DNA of 64,000 bases from Ancylostoma caninum. Lineage: Eukaryota; Nematoda; Chromadorea; Rhabditida; Ancylostomatidae. The translations under genes and the position numbers were made by a program. Positions 13,449 to 23,815 of the stretch are shown in pieces. The stretch spans positions 434,001 through 498,000 of the forward strand of contig JBAJFG010000336.1 of assembly GCA_037903475.1 (NCBI GenBank). Reading direction: 5' to 3'. The notes under the pieces were generated by a model that did not search any database, had not been told where the DNA came from, and saw only the letters and a list, made by a program, of their open reading frames with translations. Each line of letters starts with the position of its first letter. Position 1 is the first letter of the stretch.

Positions 13449-16400
13449 CTAAGGATGTCTACATTCGTCATATTGGTAGGACACAACGCCGCTGCACACG
13501 CAGTACCAGTACTGCCTGGATCCAGACATTCCCATGTATTGCTGCCCTGAAATTAGAGAAAGGGATTAGAGACGCCTTCCCTAATCGGTAATGCAGCGAT
13601 CAAATCAAATCGATAATTCTGCTACTTAGGCTAAAAATTAGTCGATTAACCCAATTTAATCCAATTAAGGTCTTGGGAAATTGCCTACTGGCACAGGTGT
13701 ATGCTGCCCTCTGGTAGTACGACGGCTGATAATAAGAGGAATACGAGGGCTGGTAGTAAGATGAGTACGACGGTTGATAGTATGAAGAGTATGACGGTTG
13801 GTAATATGGCTGTCGGAATCCGATTAGGCCTGAAATTATCAACGCTAAAATTGTAGTATTCCATGAGATCTACAGCAAGATGGTGAATCGTAAGTCTGCG
13901 ACAGAGCACTGAATCGACGCACCTCCAAGAATAGATAGAAGTCCACCGCCTCCTCCATATCCATAGCCGCCACCGTATCCACTCCCCAATGAGCTTGATC
14001 CTGAAGTTCCTTAAAATAATTTCATAGGTAATACAACCTAGAAATGATGAGAGAATTCGGAGCGCACCACCTACCAATAGATGAACCAAAGATGTGGGAA
14101 TTAGATCCAAAGCTGAAATTATTAATATTCTTGATTTGTATTAGGTTGTCGCGAAAGTTTCCCGCCACTATTCGATCTTTTTCCAATTTCATTTTTTTAT
14201 TCATTACAGCTGATATTTAATGTACGTATGAACCATTATTATCTACAACATATTGCCATTCAACTGGTCACTTGGATTCCGCTTGCATAGAAATTCTAAG
14301 ATTTTGATTCGAAAAACTCGCCGAGCCACTTTTTGAGTTGTTCCAAATCGTCGAACTTTCTGTCTCTTAGGTGATTGGATAACGACAAGAAAAGATGGTA
14401 GTCTGTGAGCGCTGGGTCTAATGAATACGGTAGGTGGGCCAGAGTATGCCATCCTAAGCTCTGCAGTTTTTGCTGGGTCTCTCTCGCAATGTGTGGACGA
14501 GCGTTGCCATGTAAGAAGTGAACTTTGTCTTGTTTCCCACGAAGAGCCGCAGCGACGCAATCCAGTTGCATACAGTAGATTTCAGTGGAGACAGTAGAGT
14601 TTGTTGGTAACAGTTCCCAGTGAATGATTCCTTTGCAGTTCCACCAAACACTGAGCATTACCTTCTGAGAGTGTAGTTCTGTTTGTGGCGTCAGGATTCC
14701 AGGTTCGTCGCGTCCGAGCCACTGGCGCTTTCTCGTGTGGTTTGCGTAGAGGACCCACTTCTCATCACCGGTAACCAATAGTCCAGCCAGGTGATAGTCC
14801 TTCGAAAAGTCAAAAAGTTCATCCATGCATCTCTGCGCACCTGGAGCTGGCGACTACTCAGATCGTGAGGTATCCATGCGCCGTACTTCCACGTCTTTCC
14901 GGCGCTGCGCAGGTGAAGGGCCACTGTATTGTAATGACACCGGAGTTTATCTGCCAGTTCACGGGTATCGCGGCAAGGATCCTCTTCAATTAACTCTAGG
15001 AGTCGCTCCTGATCGACTTCAACTGGTCGACCGGATCGTGGTTTATCCGTCAACTCAAAATCGCCATTTTTGAACTTCCGAAACCAAACTTTGGCCGTGT
15101 TGTAGGAGACAGTTGAGGGACCATTGCATCACATTTGTTTTTGTGGCATCTCTTGCACTGCTGTTTTTTTCTGAATTTGTAAAGCAGGAGTCGAATCTGC
15201 TTCGAGTCTAGGACGATTACTTCGGCCATAATCCCAACCGAAAGCCAAGAGAAGAAAAATGTAAGTAGTCCATTGACCAACCTTTGTATATGTTTCGGAT
15301 AGGAAGATCCAAACAATCCTGAGGAAACATGTAAGGTTTCGAAGTGAGTGGCGGGAAACTTTTGCGACAACCTAATATTAAACACACTTCGATTTCAAAC
15401 AAAATATTTTCCGTGAACCAAGAAAGCAACAAAACACAGTAACTGCGACATAAGAAACTTCTCGAGGACAGACTCGGAAAGAGTGACTGGAAGGAAAGCG
15501 TGGAAGGAATTCAGTATCTTAAAGTTACTTTTATAACTTTTATACTATTGGGATAGACATTTGTGCATCTTCAATGCCTCCAACTACATATAATACGAGC
15601 ATTTGTCGACGTCGTCCGGTGGTGCTTCCCCCCCCCCCTTCTATCTTTGGTAACTTCTTACTCCTGAGACAGGTACGGTTTCCACGCAAAATACAGTAAG
15701 CGCCGATGACGGTGCGTTTTTTCGCGGACTCGAGAGGCACGCTACGCGACCGCGCCGCTTGTGCTGGAACCTTCGCCACCACAACAAAATATTGGGTTTT
15801 CTTGATAGTTAGTTACTTTTCTACGTAGTTAACATCAATTATGATGAGGAACTACCAAGACAATCCGATTGGCCGCCAGCGATTCCACAGCAGGCAGTAT
15901 GGCTGCGCCGCGTGGTTTTCGTGTCTGTGAAAAATGCACTACCATCGACGCTCAGTGTATATGAACAGGCGATGGGACAGCCACAATCGACAACTATAGT
16001 CCATAACCTCTCCATTCTTTAATGTAGTCCTCAAAGCGGCTATTTCAGTTTCACACTACTCATCGTATACAAAACCCTTAAACATTTTTCCATGCTCTCA
16101 AGGTATGCTGACGAACCTATGAGAATGATGATGGTGGTGGTGATGATGCCCTCCATGGTGGTGATGATGTCCACCATGACCATGTCCACCATGGCTATGT
16201 CCACCGTGACTGTGTCCACCTAGATATATTGCATTATTCGTTACCCGTGGAATGTATACCTGCTTGTCAGCGCAAGATCTAAGTAGCAAGCTAAGCTATG
16301 ATTGAGCAGAAAAGTGCCTCACCACCACCACCTCCTCCTCCACGTCTTGCCGTTACGAATCCTGAAAAATAGTCCATTGCTTGTTTATAGAGAGTATGCC

Positions 16401-16802
16401 ATAATTTTCACTGGAACGTCCCAGGGAACGTCCCAGTGTCCACTTCATGAAAGTGAAGGGATCAACGTGTGATGCAGAATTTCAAAGCTATAAGGTGTAC
16501 ATATAAGGTGCTATTGGTTGCAATGCAGATCCCCCAGCAAGATCCTCATTGTCACATGTTCGACTAAATGTGTGTTGGGGTCTAAGAAAGGCTTCCGACC
16601 CGTCTCTGTTACGTCATTGAACTGCTGTTAAATATTCTCCAATATAAATGCTACCAGATTCACTCTTGCTTTAAAATTCTGTTGGTTTAGCCTCTCGAAC
16701 AATAAAAATGGGCAAAATGATACCCTCCATGAACAACAAAACAAAACTCGGACCTTGCAAGATAACCAGTACCAGAAAGACGAACACATGTAAGCGGAGC
16801 AT
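13449..16802 (-). CDS. Gene B: secreted Gly/His/Tyr-rich protein, 184 aa, paralog of gene A
   Basis: Seven minus-strand exons: 16754-16802, 16323-16361, 16117-16219, 14075-14112, 13923-14009, 13689-13829 and 13449-13546. Every intron phase equals that of gene A. Exons 1 and 7 have identical lengths in both genes (49 and 98 nt) while the low-complexity exons differ. The start MLRLHVFVFLVLVILQG is a strong signal peptide. The His block is longer and purer than in gene A, with runs of up to six His. The Tyr block has four QPSY repeats spaced by SSYY. The tail again has four Cys and ends DECRHP. Function is unknown; metal binding and an extracellular structural or defence role are possibilities only. 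A mariner interrupts the intron between exons 3 and 4. Confidence 0.87.
14141..15375 (-). mobile_element. Mariner-like element 2 (1235 bp), in an intron of gene B
   Basis: The inverted ends begin TTAGGTTGTCGCGAAAGTTT on the left, with the complement at the right, and TA flanks both sides (14139-14140, 15376-15377). The length and the minus-strand transposase are typical of a nearly complete mariner. The ends differ from those of element 1 and of the Ras-intron element, so at least three mariner groups have inserted in this window. Confidence 0.92.
14296..15230 (-). pseudogene. Mariner transposase with frameshifts and a lost catalytic Asp
   Basis: The transposase is readable in pieces: an N-terminal helix-turn-helix start at about 15230 (MAEVIVLDSKQIRLLLYKF), a middle part at 14830-15110 with NGDFELTDKPRSGRP, and a C-terminal part at 14296-14826. 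At least two frame changes separate them. The C-terminal part keeps TGDEKW (first Asp) and the final YSLDPALTDYHLF, but the usual HDNARPH reads HGNARPH, so the second catalytic Asp is Gly. This copy is dead as an enzyme source. Confidence 0.85.
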
Positions 16803-18025
16803 TTGATTGTGTGGCGACAGATCAACGAGACTGTTTTCGTACGCGGAAGAATTTACACTATAACTAGATGAACCCGGATAGTGAACGCGCACATTGATGA
16901 CGCGTCGTTGGGTGAATGACAATGACATCATTCCGATCACGCTATCTCTTCCAGACAAACAGTGGTTCTCAGAGATTCTGCTAAACCCTCTACTTATTCG
17001 GAGAAGTAGGCCAGAAATAGACTACGCCAAGATCTGTTTTTATCTACCCTTAAGCTTTGTGAGATACTGATTTCTTAGACAAATAACAAGACAAGCAGTG
17101 CTTGCAATTGCTGCAACTTTTCAATCCAAAAAACCGCCAGAAAATTCGGGAAAGGTGTGTTCGGTTTTTCTTATGAGAAAACTGCGGTGAATTTGGATTT
17201 CTACCTCAAATCGTTGAAAAAAAAACTGGATGGCTCAATTTTCTGTATTCCTCTGAAAAAAGAGGTCTTCGTTAGAAATAATCTGGATATATAAAAATGA
17301 AAGATTGTTAGTGTGTTTGTGTGTTTCGAATAGAAATCGCGGAGGATGAACCGATCGGGACCAAATTTTTGTAGGTTCTTCGGGAGCCGGCGGAGGTTAT
17401 AGGGTACTTCGCACCTAGGATTATCGATTGATTTATCGATTGTATCGATTTTTCACAATTTTTGCGCGGAGGTCGGTGAGGACATGTCTGCTGGAGTTCT
17501 TTGATACGCTGATTACGAATATGACAACCACTTCGCACGAAATATTGATTTAGTGATTTTGTTGATTTTTGGCTCTTCTGCCCAATGAAGCGGTGAGGAA
17601 ATGTCTCCTGAGGTTTCTCAATACGCTGAGTACGAATACAACAACCATTTTGCACGAAATATTGATTTATTGGTTTTATCGAATTTTTTCCAGGATGTTT
17701 GTGGATAATCTCCATACCTTTTTCTCCTTCCACGTTTTGGTAAACGCAGGCAAGTCAGAAATTAGTCTTTGTTACTGTTTAAGTAAAACAGTGAGCAAGT
17801 CTAAATATTGTGTGCATATTGATTAGGATAATGTAATGTTCCAGTGAGATCGAATAATCTCACGAAGCAGTTACAGATAAGACACGTGCTGCACGACCGA
17901 TCCAGAAACATAGGTAGTGGTACTCACGAACTTTTTCGGAAATGGCAGTGATCGAGAAAGGTCAAGTTCTCTGAGCACGATGTGACGATGAGTGTGTACC
18001 CATTTTTCTCTGGAGAACCACCGTA
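16803..18025. other. Spacer upstream of gene B; no gene recognised
   Basis: About 16803-16960 is the duplicated proximal upstream region shared with 11696-11830, so it may hold promoter elements common to genes A and B. Between about 17470 and 17690 a diverged direct repeat of about 120 bp occurs twice, each with a GCACGAAATATTGATTTA-like end; the 141-codon open frame across it on the minus strand is probably a by-product. Confidence 0.5.
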
Positions 18026-18512
18026 CTTAAAGGCAGCAGGAGCTGAAATCCTCGATTCCGAGCTGAGCTGTGGGTGATGAAGTACAGACTCAGCACATCA
18101 TAAATGTGAAACGAACACAGAAAATGATGGCTAACCTGCAGAGAAAACGGAACATTCGTCGCGAACACGCCTGGCCGTGTTCGCGCGCGGACGAGTTTTC
18201 TCCGGCGCAAAAGACATTGCGGTGCGTGGTTTGGCGCGAAGAGAAAACGAAATGCATTCAATTCACAGGGTTTCATGGCGAGACAAGGCCAGAACCACAC
18301 GCCGCAATGGCTTTCGCGCCGGGGAAAACTCGTCCGCGCACGAACACGGCCAGGCGTGTTCGCGACGAATGTTCCATTTTCTCTGCAGGTAAGCCATCAT
18401 TGTCTGTGTTCGTTTCACATTTATGATGTGCCGAGTCTGTACTTCACCACCCAGCTCAGCTCAGAGTCGAGAATTTCAGCTCGAGAATTTCAGCTCCTGC
18501 TGCCTTTAAAAG
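18026..18512. repeat. Foldback element with ~205-220 bp arms and a 65 bp loop
   Basis: Arm 18026-18229 is the near-exact reverse complement of 18295-18512. Shared landmarks are the TTAAAGGCAGCAGGAGCTGA end, a CATCATAAATGTGAAACG block, and a CGAACACG-C-TGGCCGTGTTCG inner palindrome repeated in both arms. The right arm has a small extra duplication near 18465-18495. No gene is visible, and the function is unknown. Confidence 0.85.
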
Positions 18513-18811
18513 AAAACTGCTGGTTGCAAGTAATGATCATGAAGCCTGTCAGTTGTCCTGCTCGGATGGTAAATATGTATGTAAATAGTTGAGGTGTTCA
18601 AGATAATAATGAAATGAGACTCTGTTATCTTCACGCCCTTCAAAAGAACTCTTTTCACGCCTTCTTCCGTTCATAATGTGTTGAGTACTGATAAGGTGTA
18701 ATTACGTGTCATTGCACTTCTTCAAATGCTACATCTTTATTTCCTGTTCGTGCGAATAACGAGACTACGGTAATGGGCACGACTGTTTCCGTCTTGGTCT
18801 CTTCGCTGTAC

Positions 18812-19794
18812 CTAACCGCGGATGATGCGGCGATTTGGGCGTGCAACCGAATTCGAATGCTTTCTTCTGTGAGATTGACCACCTGATCGTCCGAAGCGAC
18901 CACTACGCGGTGGGCACGGACAGTACTGTGCATCTCCTCCGGGAGCACCAGGCATACCTGCGCCGCCGGGCATTCCATCCGGACCAGGTGATCCCATCTT
19001 TCCTGACTGTCCGGGGGGTCCGGGGGGTCCAGGAATCGGGGCACCGCCCGTGCCCGGCGCTCCAGCTTGTCCGGGAGGTCCCATTGGTCCAGGTGGTCCT
19101 GCCATTCCTGGTAGTCCAATGCTGCGCTGTCCAGGAGCTCCTGGGTTACCGGGTGGCCCAGCATTTCCTGGATTTCCTGGTGCACCTGCATCTCCAGGTG
19201 GTCCAGGTGGTCCAGGAGGTCCTTGGCCGCCGCCAGTTGCAGCCTGTCCCGGTGGTCCCATTGGTCCAGCAGGTCCATTAGGTCCATCGTTTCCGGGTGG
19301 TCCAGGAGGTCCCATTGGGCAAGGAATGCAACCAGCAGGCCCAGCGACTCCACCAACTTTAATGCCATCATGACCGCGTCTGCCCGGTTGACCTGGTTTG
19401 CCATCTTGTCCAGGAAGTCCAGGCTCTCCTGGAGGACCGGGTGGTCCTGGAGGGCAGTTCAAGGGCGCCGGTCCGCAGTTGCAATGAGGTGGGTATTGGA
19501 ACTGACGACGTTGGCGTGAGACTCCAAAAATTGCTGCTCTTCTATCTCGCACTTGCTCGTACGACGGTCTCATCTCGTGCCAAGCCGAGTTGGCTAGGTC
19601 CTGAAAAGATCGATCTCAATGGTGTGCACACATAGAGAAGTGCAGATTCTTACCCTGAAGTCCGAGAGCTCCTCAATAGCATCGTAGTAGAAGTTGTTGA
19701 TGTCATTGAAGAGGTAAAGGAGAGTCAGAATGGAGAATACCGTGCCGGCAGCGGTCAAACCGGCAATGCCGGTAGCGATATTCGTTGTGCTCAT
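18812..19794 (-). CDS. Cuticle collagen, 309 aa
   Basis: Two coding exons, 19654-19794 and 18812-19600, join in phase 0. The product is a secreted collagen of the nematode cuticle that trimerises through Gly-X-Y repeats. The N-terminal 47 residues hold a hydrophobic segment ([16 protein letters not shown]) acting as signal anchor. RQRR at about residue 71 is a likely subtilisin cleavage site. Then come a CNC...C cluster, a short Gly-X-Y block, an interruption with CIPC, a long Gly-X-Y block rich in Pro, and a YCPCPP cluster before a basic tail. This is the usual order and length for the col family. The first ATG after a probable splice acceptor (TTATTTAG) was chosen. Which col gene it matches cannot be told from sequence alone. 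Confidence 0.95.
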
Positions 19795-19839
19795 TCCGAT
19801 GGCTAAATAAGTCAATTATAACCAGAAGCAGCATACACC

Positions 19840-20880
19840 ACCAAGATTACCTAGGGTAAACACCTTCGAGATTTACCCGTCGTTAACACAGGCGTTGGGC
19901 AATGTCAGTGATGAATCCAGGCTCAGCTACTCCTCCGGGGGCTACATGCATGATTGAGATTACCAGGGTAAACGTGTTGACATCTCCTAGACTTACCCAT
20001 CGCTACCACAGGCGTCGATATGTTTACCCAGAATGATCTCATTGATGCATCCAAGCCTAGCTACTGTTCTGGAGGCCACACACACATCACTAAGATTACC
20101 CCAGGTGAATGCGTCAACGCTTCCCAGATTGAACGATCGTTAACACTGCCGTGAGCACCTACCCTGGGTAATCTCAATGATGCATCCGAGCCTAGGTACT
20201 ATTCTGGGGGCTACACCCATCAGATTGAGAGTGAGATTAGCCAGGGTAACGTGTTTACACCTCCTAGACTTGCCCATCATCAACACAGGCGTCAACAGGC
20301 CTACCCTGGGTAATCTCAGTGATGGCATTCAGGTTCAGGAACTTACTCCTTCGAAGGTCACATGCACCATTAGGATTAAACAGGGAAAACGTACCAGCAA
20401 CTACCAGATTTACCCGTCGTTAACACGAGCATCAACACGTTTACCTCGGGTAATCGTAGTGATGCATTCAGGCTGAGATTCTTCCCCAGGGACCACACGC
20501 ATAACTAAAATTACCCTGGGTAAATTGGCGATGTACTCTAAATTTACCCTTTGTTAATTCGGGCTTCAAAACGTTTACCCCGGGTTGTCTCAATGGTGCG
20601 TTCAAACCTGAGTACTGTTCTAGAGGCCACACTCATCACTAAGACAACCCAGGATAAGCGTGTCAACAGCAGATCTACCCATCACTAACACTGACATCAA
20701 TTCGTTTACCTTGAGTAATCTAAACGATGCACTCATTCAAAGGTACTTAATCCTGCAAAGGCCACATTCATCACTAAGTTTACCCACAGTAAACGTGTTA
20801 ACTCCCAGATTTACCATCGTTAACAAGGGCATCAACATTTTTACCTTGGATAACCTCAACTATGCATCCAGGCACTGAAC
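19840..20880. repeat. Minisatellite, ~136 bp unit, about 7.5 diverged copies
   Basis: Landmarks such as GATTACC-AGGGTAAACGTG recur at about 19843, 19956, 20093, 20230, 20372, 20507, 20641 and 20774, giving spacings of about 113-142 bp. Each unit also carries TTACCC-TCGTTAACAC, a CTGGGTAATCTCA-TGATGCATCC block and a variable GGGGGCTACA-like tract. The array lies between the collagen start codon and its TATA box, probably inside a 5'UTR intron. Confidence 0.85.
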
Positions 20881-20980
20881 ATTCCGTTAGTCTAATTCTA
20901 GAAATTATCAAGAGCTTAGTACTTTTTCTGACTTCAAAGGTTTACTCTTAAAGATGAAATTCTGAGTATGTAGCAGTAAA

Positions 20981-21042
20981 CTTACCGAATGAACACACCT
21001 CGGTGAATGTGCACTCTCTACGGTTGAGGGTCGACTTTTATA
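20981..21042 (-). promoter_or_regulatory. Probable collagen promoter, 5'UTR exon and donor
   Basis: On the minus strand TATAAAA lies at 21036-21042. About 30 bp downstream a short leader would start near 21010 and end at a good donor (exon end 20986, GTAAG at 20981-20985). The matching acceptor is the TTATTTAG just before the collagen ATG, so a 1.2 kb 5'UTR intron containing the minisatellite is inferred. Highly expressed cuticle genes often have TATA boxes. Confidence 0.6.
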
Positions 21043-21520
21043 CGGGTGTGAATCGCTACTCATTTTACAACTACGCTACTACAATTTAGTTTCCCCGAAA
21101 TTTTTGCCAATGTTTCTTTAGCACCGACAGTTCCACAGCGCTTTTACGCCTCCGTCAATCTTCACTGAGCATTTATAGACTGCTGTGAAACAGGAGGGCG
21201 TCGCATGGACTGATGAACTGTCTCCGTCTTCTACAACTATGAACGCGGAACCGTTTCTTTACCTATGGGTGTAAGCTGAGTAAGCTAGCTAACTTTCAGC
21301 GAATAGGTATCGCATCAAAAACCTACGAGGAGAGTGGAAATCCTATCAGCGGAGGATAGTTCTTACGTTGTCATGCGTTCTACTAAAACACTGTAGTCAC
21401 GGAGAAGTTTGTCGTAGATAATTGTTGCTAGATTGTAGAATTTTTGCCGCTATCTAAGCCGCAGAGAACTGTCCACTTTTCCACTGATCATGAGATAAGC
21501 CGGACTACATAGTGTTGAGC

Positions 21521-21792
21521 TACAGTGGACGTCAGCGGCGTTGGCCCATCCGCGGCCTCGAGGAGGACGCCGCGCAACCGCACCGCGCGTGCGGGGACCG
21601 GTGTCATCTGCCGCCGGATTGTTATTTCTAAGCTTTTTTCTTCCCGATTTGGTCAAGAATCATTGGAATCGGGTAGAAAAGCTGCTAGAAATAGCATAGC
21701 AGCAGAAAACATCGATTACGGCACGCGCGGCGCGGTTGCGCGACGTCCTTCTCGAGGCCGCAGTTGAGCCAACGCCACTGACGTCCACTGTA
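21521..21792. mobile_element. GC-rich palindromic MITE
   Basis: An inverted repeat of about 75 bp per arm: the left arm starts ACAGTGGACGTCAGCGGCGT at 21521, and the right arm ends ACGCCACTGACGTCCACTGT at 21792. The arms are over 60% GC, unlike the AT-rich surroundings. The middle holds a TTTCTAAGC/GCTAGAAA pair. No coding content. Confidence 0.75.
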
Positions 21793-21929
21793 GTTGTTTG
21801 AGTTGTCTCGAGCGCAATAGGATTATCGAACAATTATCTGTCGCAAGCGCAACCCACTGATAGGACAGTACGTACAAAACTGCTGTTTCTCTTTTCTTTT
21901 CCAAGAACGTATAACCTGTTAGCTCAAAG

Positions 21930-22400
21930 CGGGCCGATGGAGTGGCTTTGTCTGCATTTGCGACCGCACTGTTTCCATCGATGAGTGGACGTCGCAGGAC
22001 GTCTCTGTAGGGAGATCTTGCTAAGTGGCAGTAAGGAAATATCAAAATGGAAGGAATCACACCAAATACATTTACAATGATCGAGGCCGGCAGAATGTGC
22101 TATGTAATGAACACGCAACTCTGGTCGCCTGCGTGTCCACATATTTCCCATCCGCGGCCTTGAGAAATACGCAGCGCGACCGCGCCGCGCACACCGGAAT
22201 CGTTGTCGTCTGCTGCAGGAATGCTATTTCTAGTCCATTTCTTCCCGACTCGGCCAAAAATCCTCAAAACCCGGTAGTAAAGGTGCTAGATATGGCATAA
22301 CAGCAGCAGAAAACATCGTTTACGACGCGCGCGCGCGTTTGCGTGTCGCGTACTTCTCGAGACCGCAGATGGGCCACCGCCATTGACGTCCACTATAACC
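21930..22400. mobile_element. Second, diverged GC-rich palindromic MITE plus fragments
   Basis: From about 22130 to 22395 the sequence repeats the design of the element at 21521: CCATCCGCGGCCT near the left end, a shared AGCAGCAGAAAACATCG centre, and GACGTCCACT at the right. Just upstream, 21930-21990 resembles one arm of the inverted element at 45570-45789 (GGGCCGATG-AGTG-CTTTGTCTGCA). No gene seen. Confidence 0.65.
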
Positions 22401-23815
22401 GTCCTCGCTCTCGCCCTATTCTCTTGCTCCCTCTTCTAACCTGTCTAAACAGATGGTCAGACTCGTGCTCGAGGGCCTTACTGCTGGAGCTTCCGAATTT
22501 TGTTCAGTGGAGGTTAAAATAAGCGCTTTTAGGGTGTTTACAAGAAAAATTTTAATCAAAACGGAAGAGCGACATCAACAAATTCGAAAAATTCTCCAGG
22601 AGATTTTGAAGTAGGGAATCCTGTATGGAAATGTATTCAATATGGAACATGTTATTGAATATGTAGTGTTCTTTCTCTATAAGTTTTTTTATGTGACATT
22701 TTTTGATGTGCAGGAAAAACCTGTAACTATCCGAAAAATTATACACTGCCGAGTCTCTACTCGGCCTTTCTCCGTATTCCTGACATCCTCAGCGAATCTC
22801 GCCTGATCCTCAAAAAATCTCATTACTAACTTCGATTTTTCCTCAAAATAACCTAACCAATGTAACAACTCTGCTACTGCAACAGTAGTTTTAACAAAAA
22901 GCACCAACAGTCTTGCAACGTTAGAATCCTGCAATTCACCTGGAACCACTATCTGGTCATGCGTAACTCCGTGAATTCGAGTGTAAAGCAATCGTAAAAC
23001 CACAATTCTTTTTGAGCGCAAAACAAGTTGTGAAATTCTGTGCGTAAATTTTGGTGGAACCTAGTATTGTTTCTTTTGTCTTGTGATAGGAGTCGAGCAA
23101 AAACGAGGAATAGTGGAACATTTTCTTATATCCACGCAATATGAATTACTTAGTGAAGCACCAACGGAAGTTCCGATTCCCGAGATTTTGCGCGTACTGG
23201 AACCAAAGGAATTATCCGGACACATCTACGAAAACTGCAGCAACAGTAGTATATTTCTGGAACACGGAACAAGTTTAAAGTCGCAGATCCAGGAACTGGC
23301 GGGTTATGAGGTTGGGTCGTTTCATGGGTTGTGAGGGAACAGAATGTTGCGTGGATTAGTCGTTCGTCTTTGCAATTTCTCAATTCTCTCTCAATTTCTC
23401 ACACCCTCTCACTTTACTCTCTGCATTCTCTTAGATTTCCACACTCTCTATGTAAACTCGCTGCCCCCTCTGTCCCAATTTTCGCCACACAGTAACTATC
23501 GCTTTCCATCAATGGGTAAGTGTCAGCTGATGCGCTCTAAACCACATTTACTGACCTCGCCCGATTCCTGGAGAAAAGTTTTCTTTTTCCTGGGAAGCAA
23601 ACCTGTGTAGTATTCCTCTTCTGTGATTCATCTGTCGGCTTGCTGTGCCACAAAAAAGAGTTGGAGGACAAAGTTGTAGGTCAATTACACACGTTAAACT
23701 TAACTTTTGTATGCTGCATAGCCCACATTGGTTTTTTATGCATTCAATCTTTTTTATGCATTCAATCCACCTTCTAATAAAGTTATGGTTTAGAGTGGAA
23801 GTCAGACCGTCACAA
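22401..23815. other. Upstream region of the helicase gene
   Basis: No coding exon could be assigned. An 83-codon + strand open frame at 23083-23334 has no recognised family and no supporting splice context. A pyrimidine-rich tract (repeated CTCTC/TTTCTC) at 23370-23450 may belong to the promoter or leader of the helicase gene. Confidence 0.4.

Noticed and set aside
17308..17733. 141-codon minus-strand frame with repeated Asn-Gln-Tyr-Phe-Val segments
   Set aside because: It spans a diverged 120 bp direct repeat, has no recognised motif and no splice sites, so it is most likely repeat-derived.
18709..19404. Long open frames overlapping the collagen gene on both strands
   Set aside because: They are shadows of the Gly-X-Y repeats read in other frames; only the minus-strand frame with Gly every third residue matches a protein family.
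23083..23334. 83-codon + strand frame upstream of the helicase
   Set aside because: It begins with a non-ATG codon, has no family match I know and no splice link to the helicase exons; kept only as a note.
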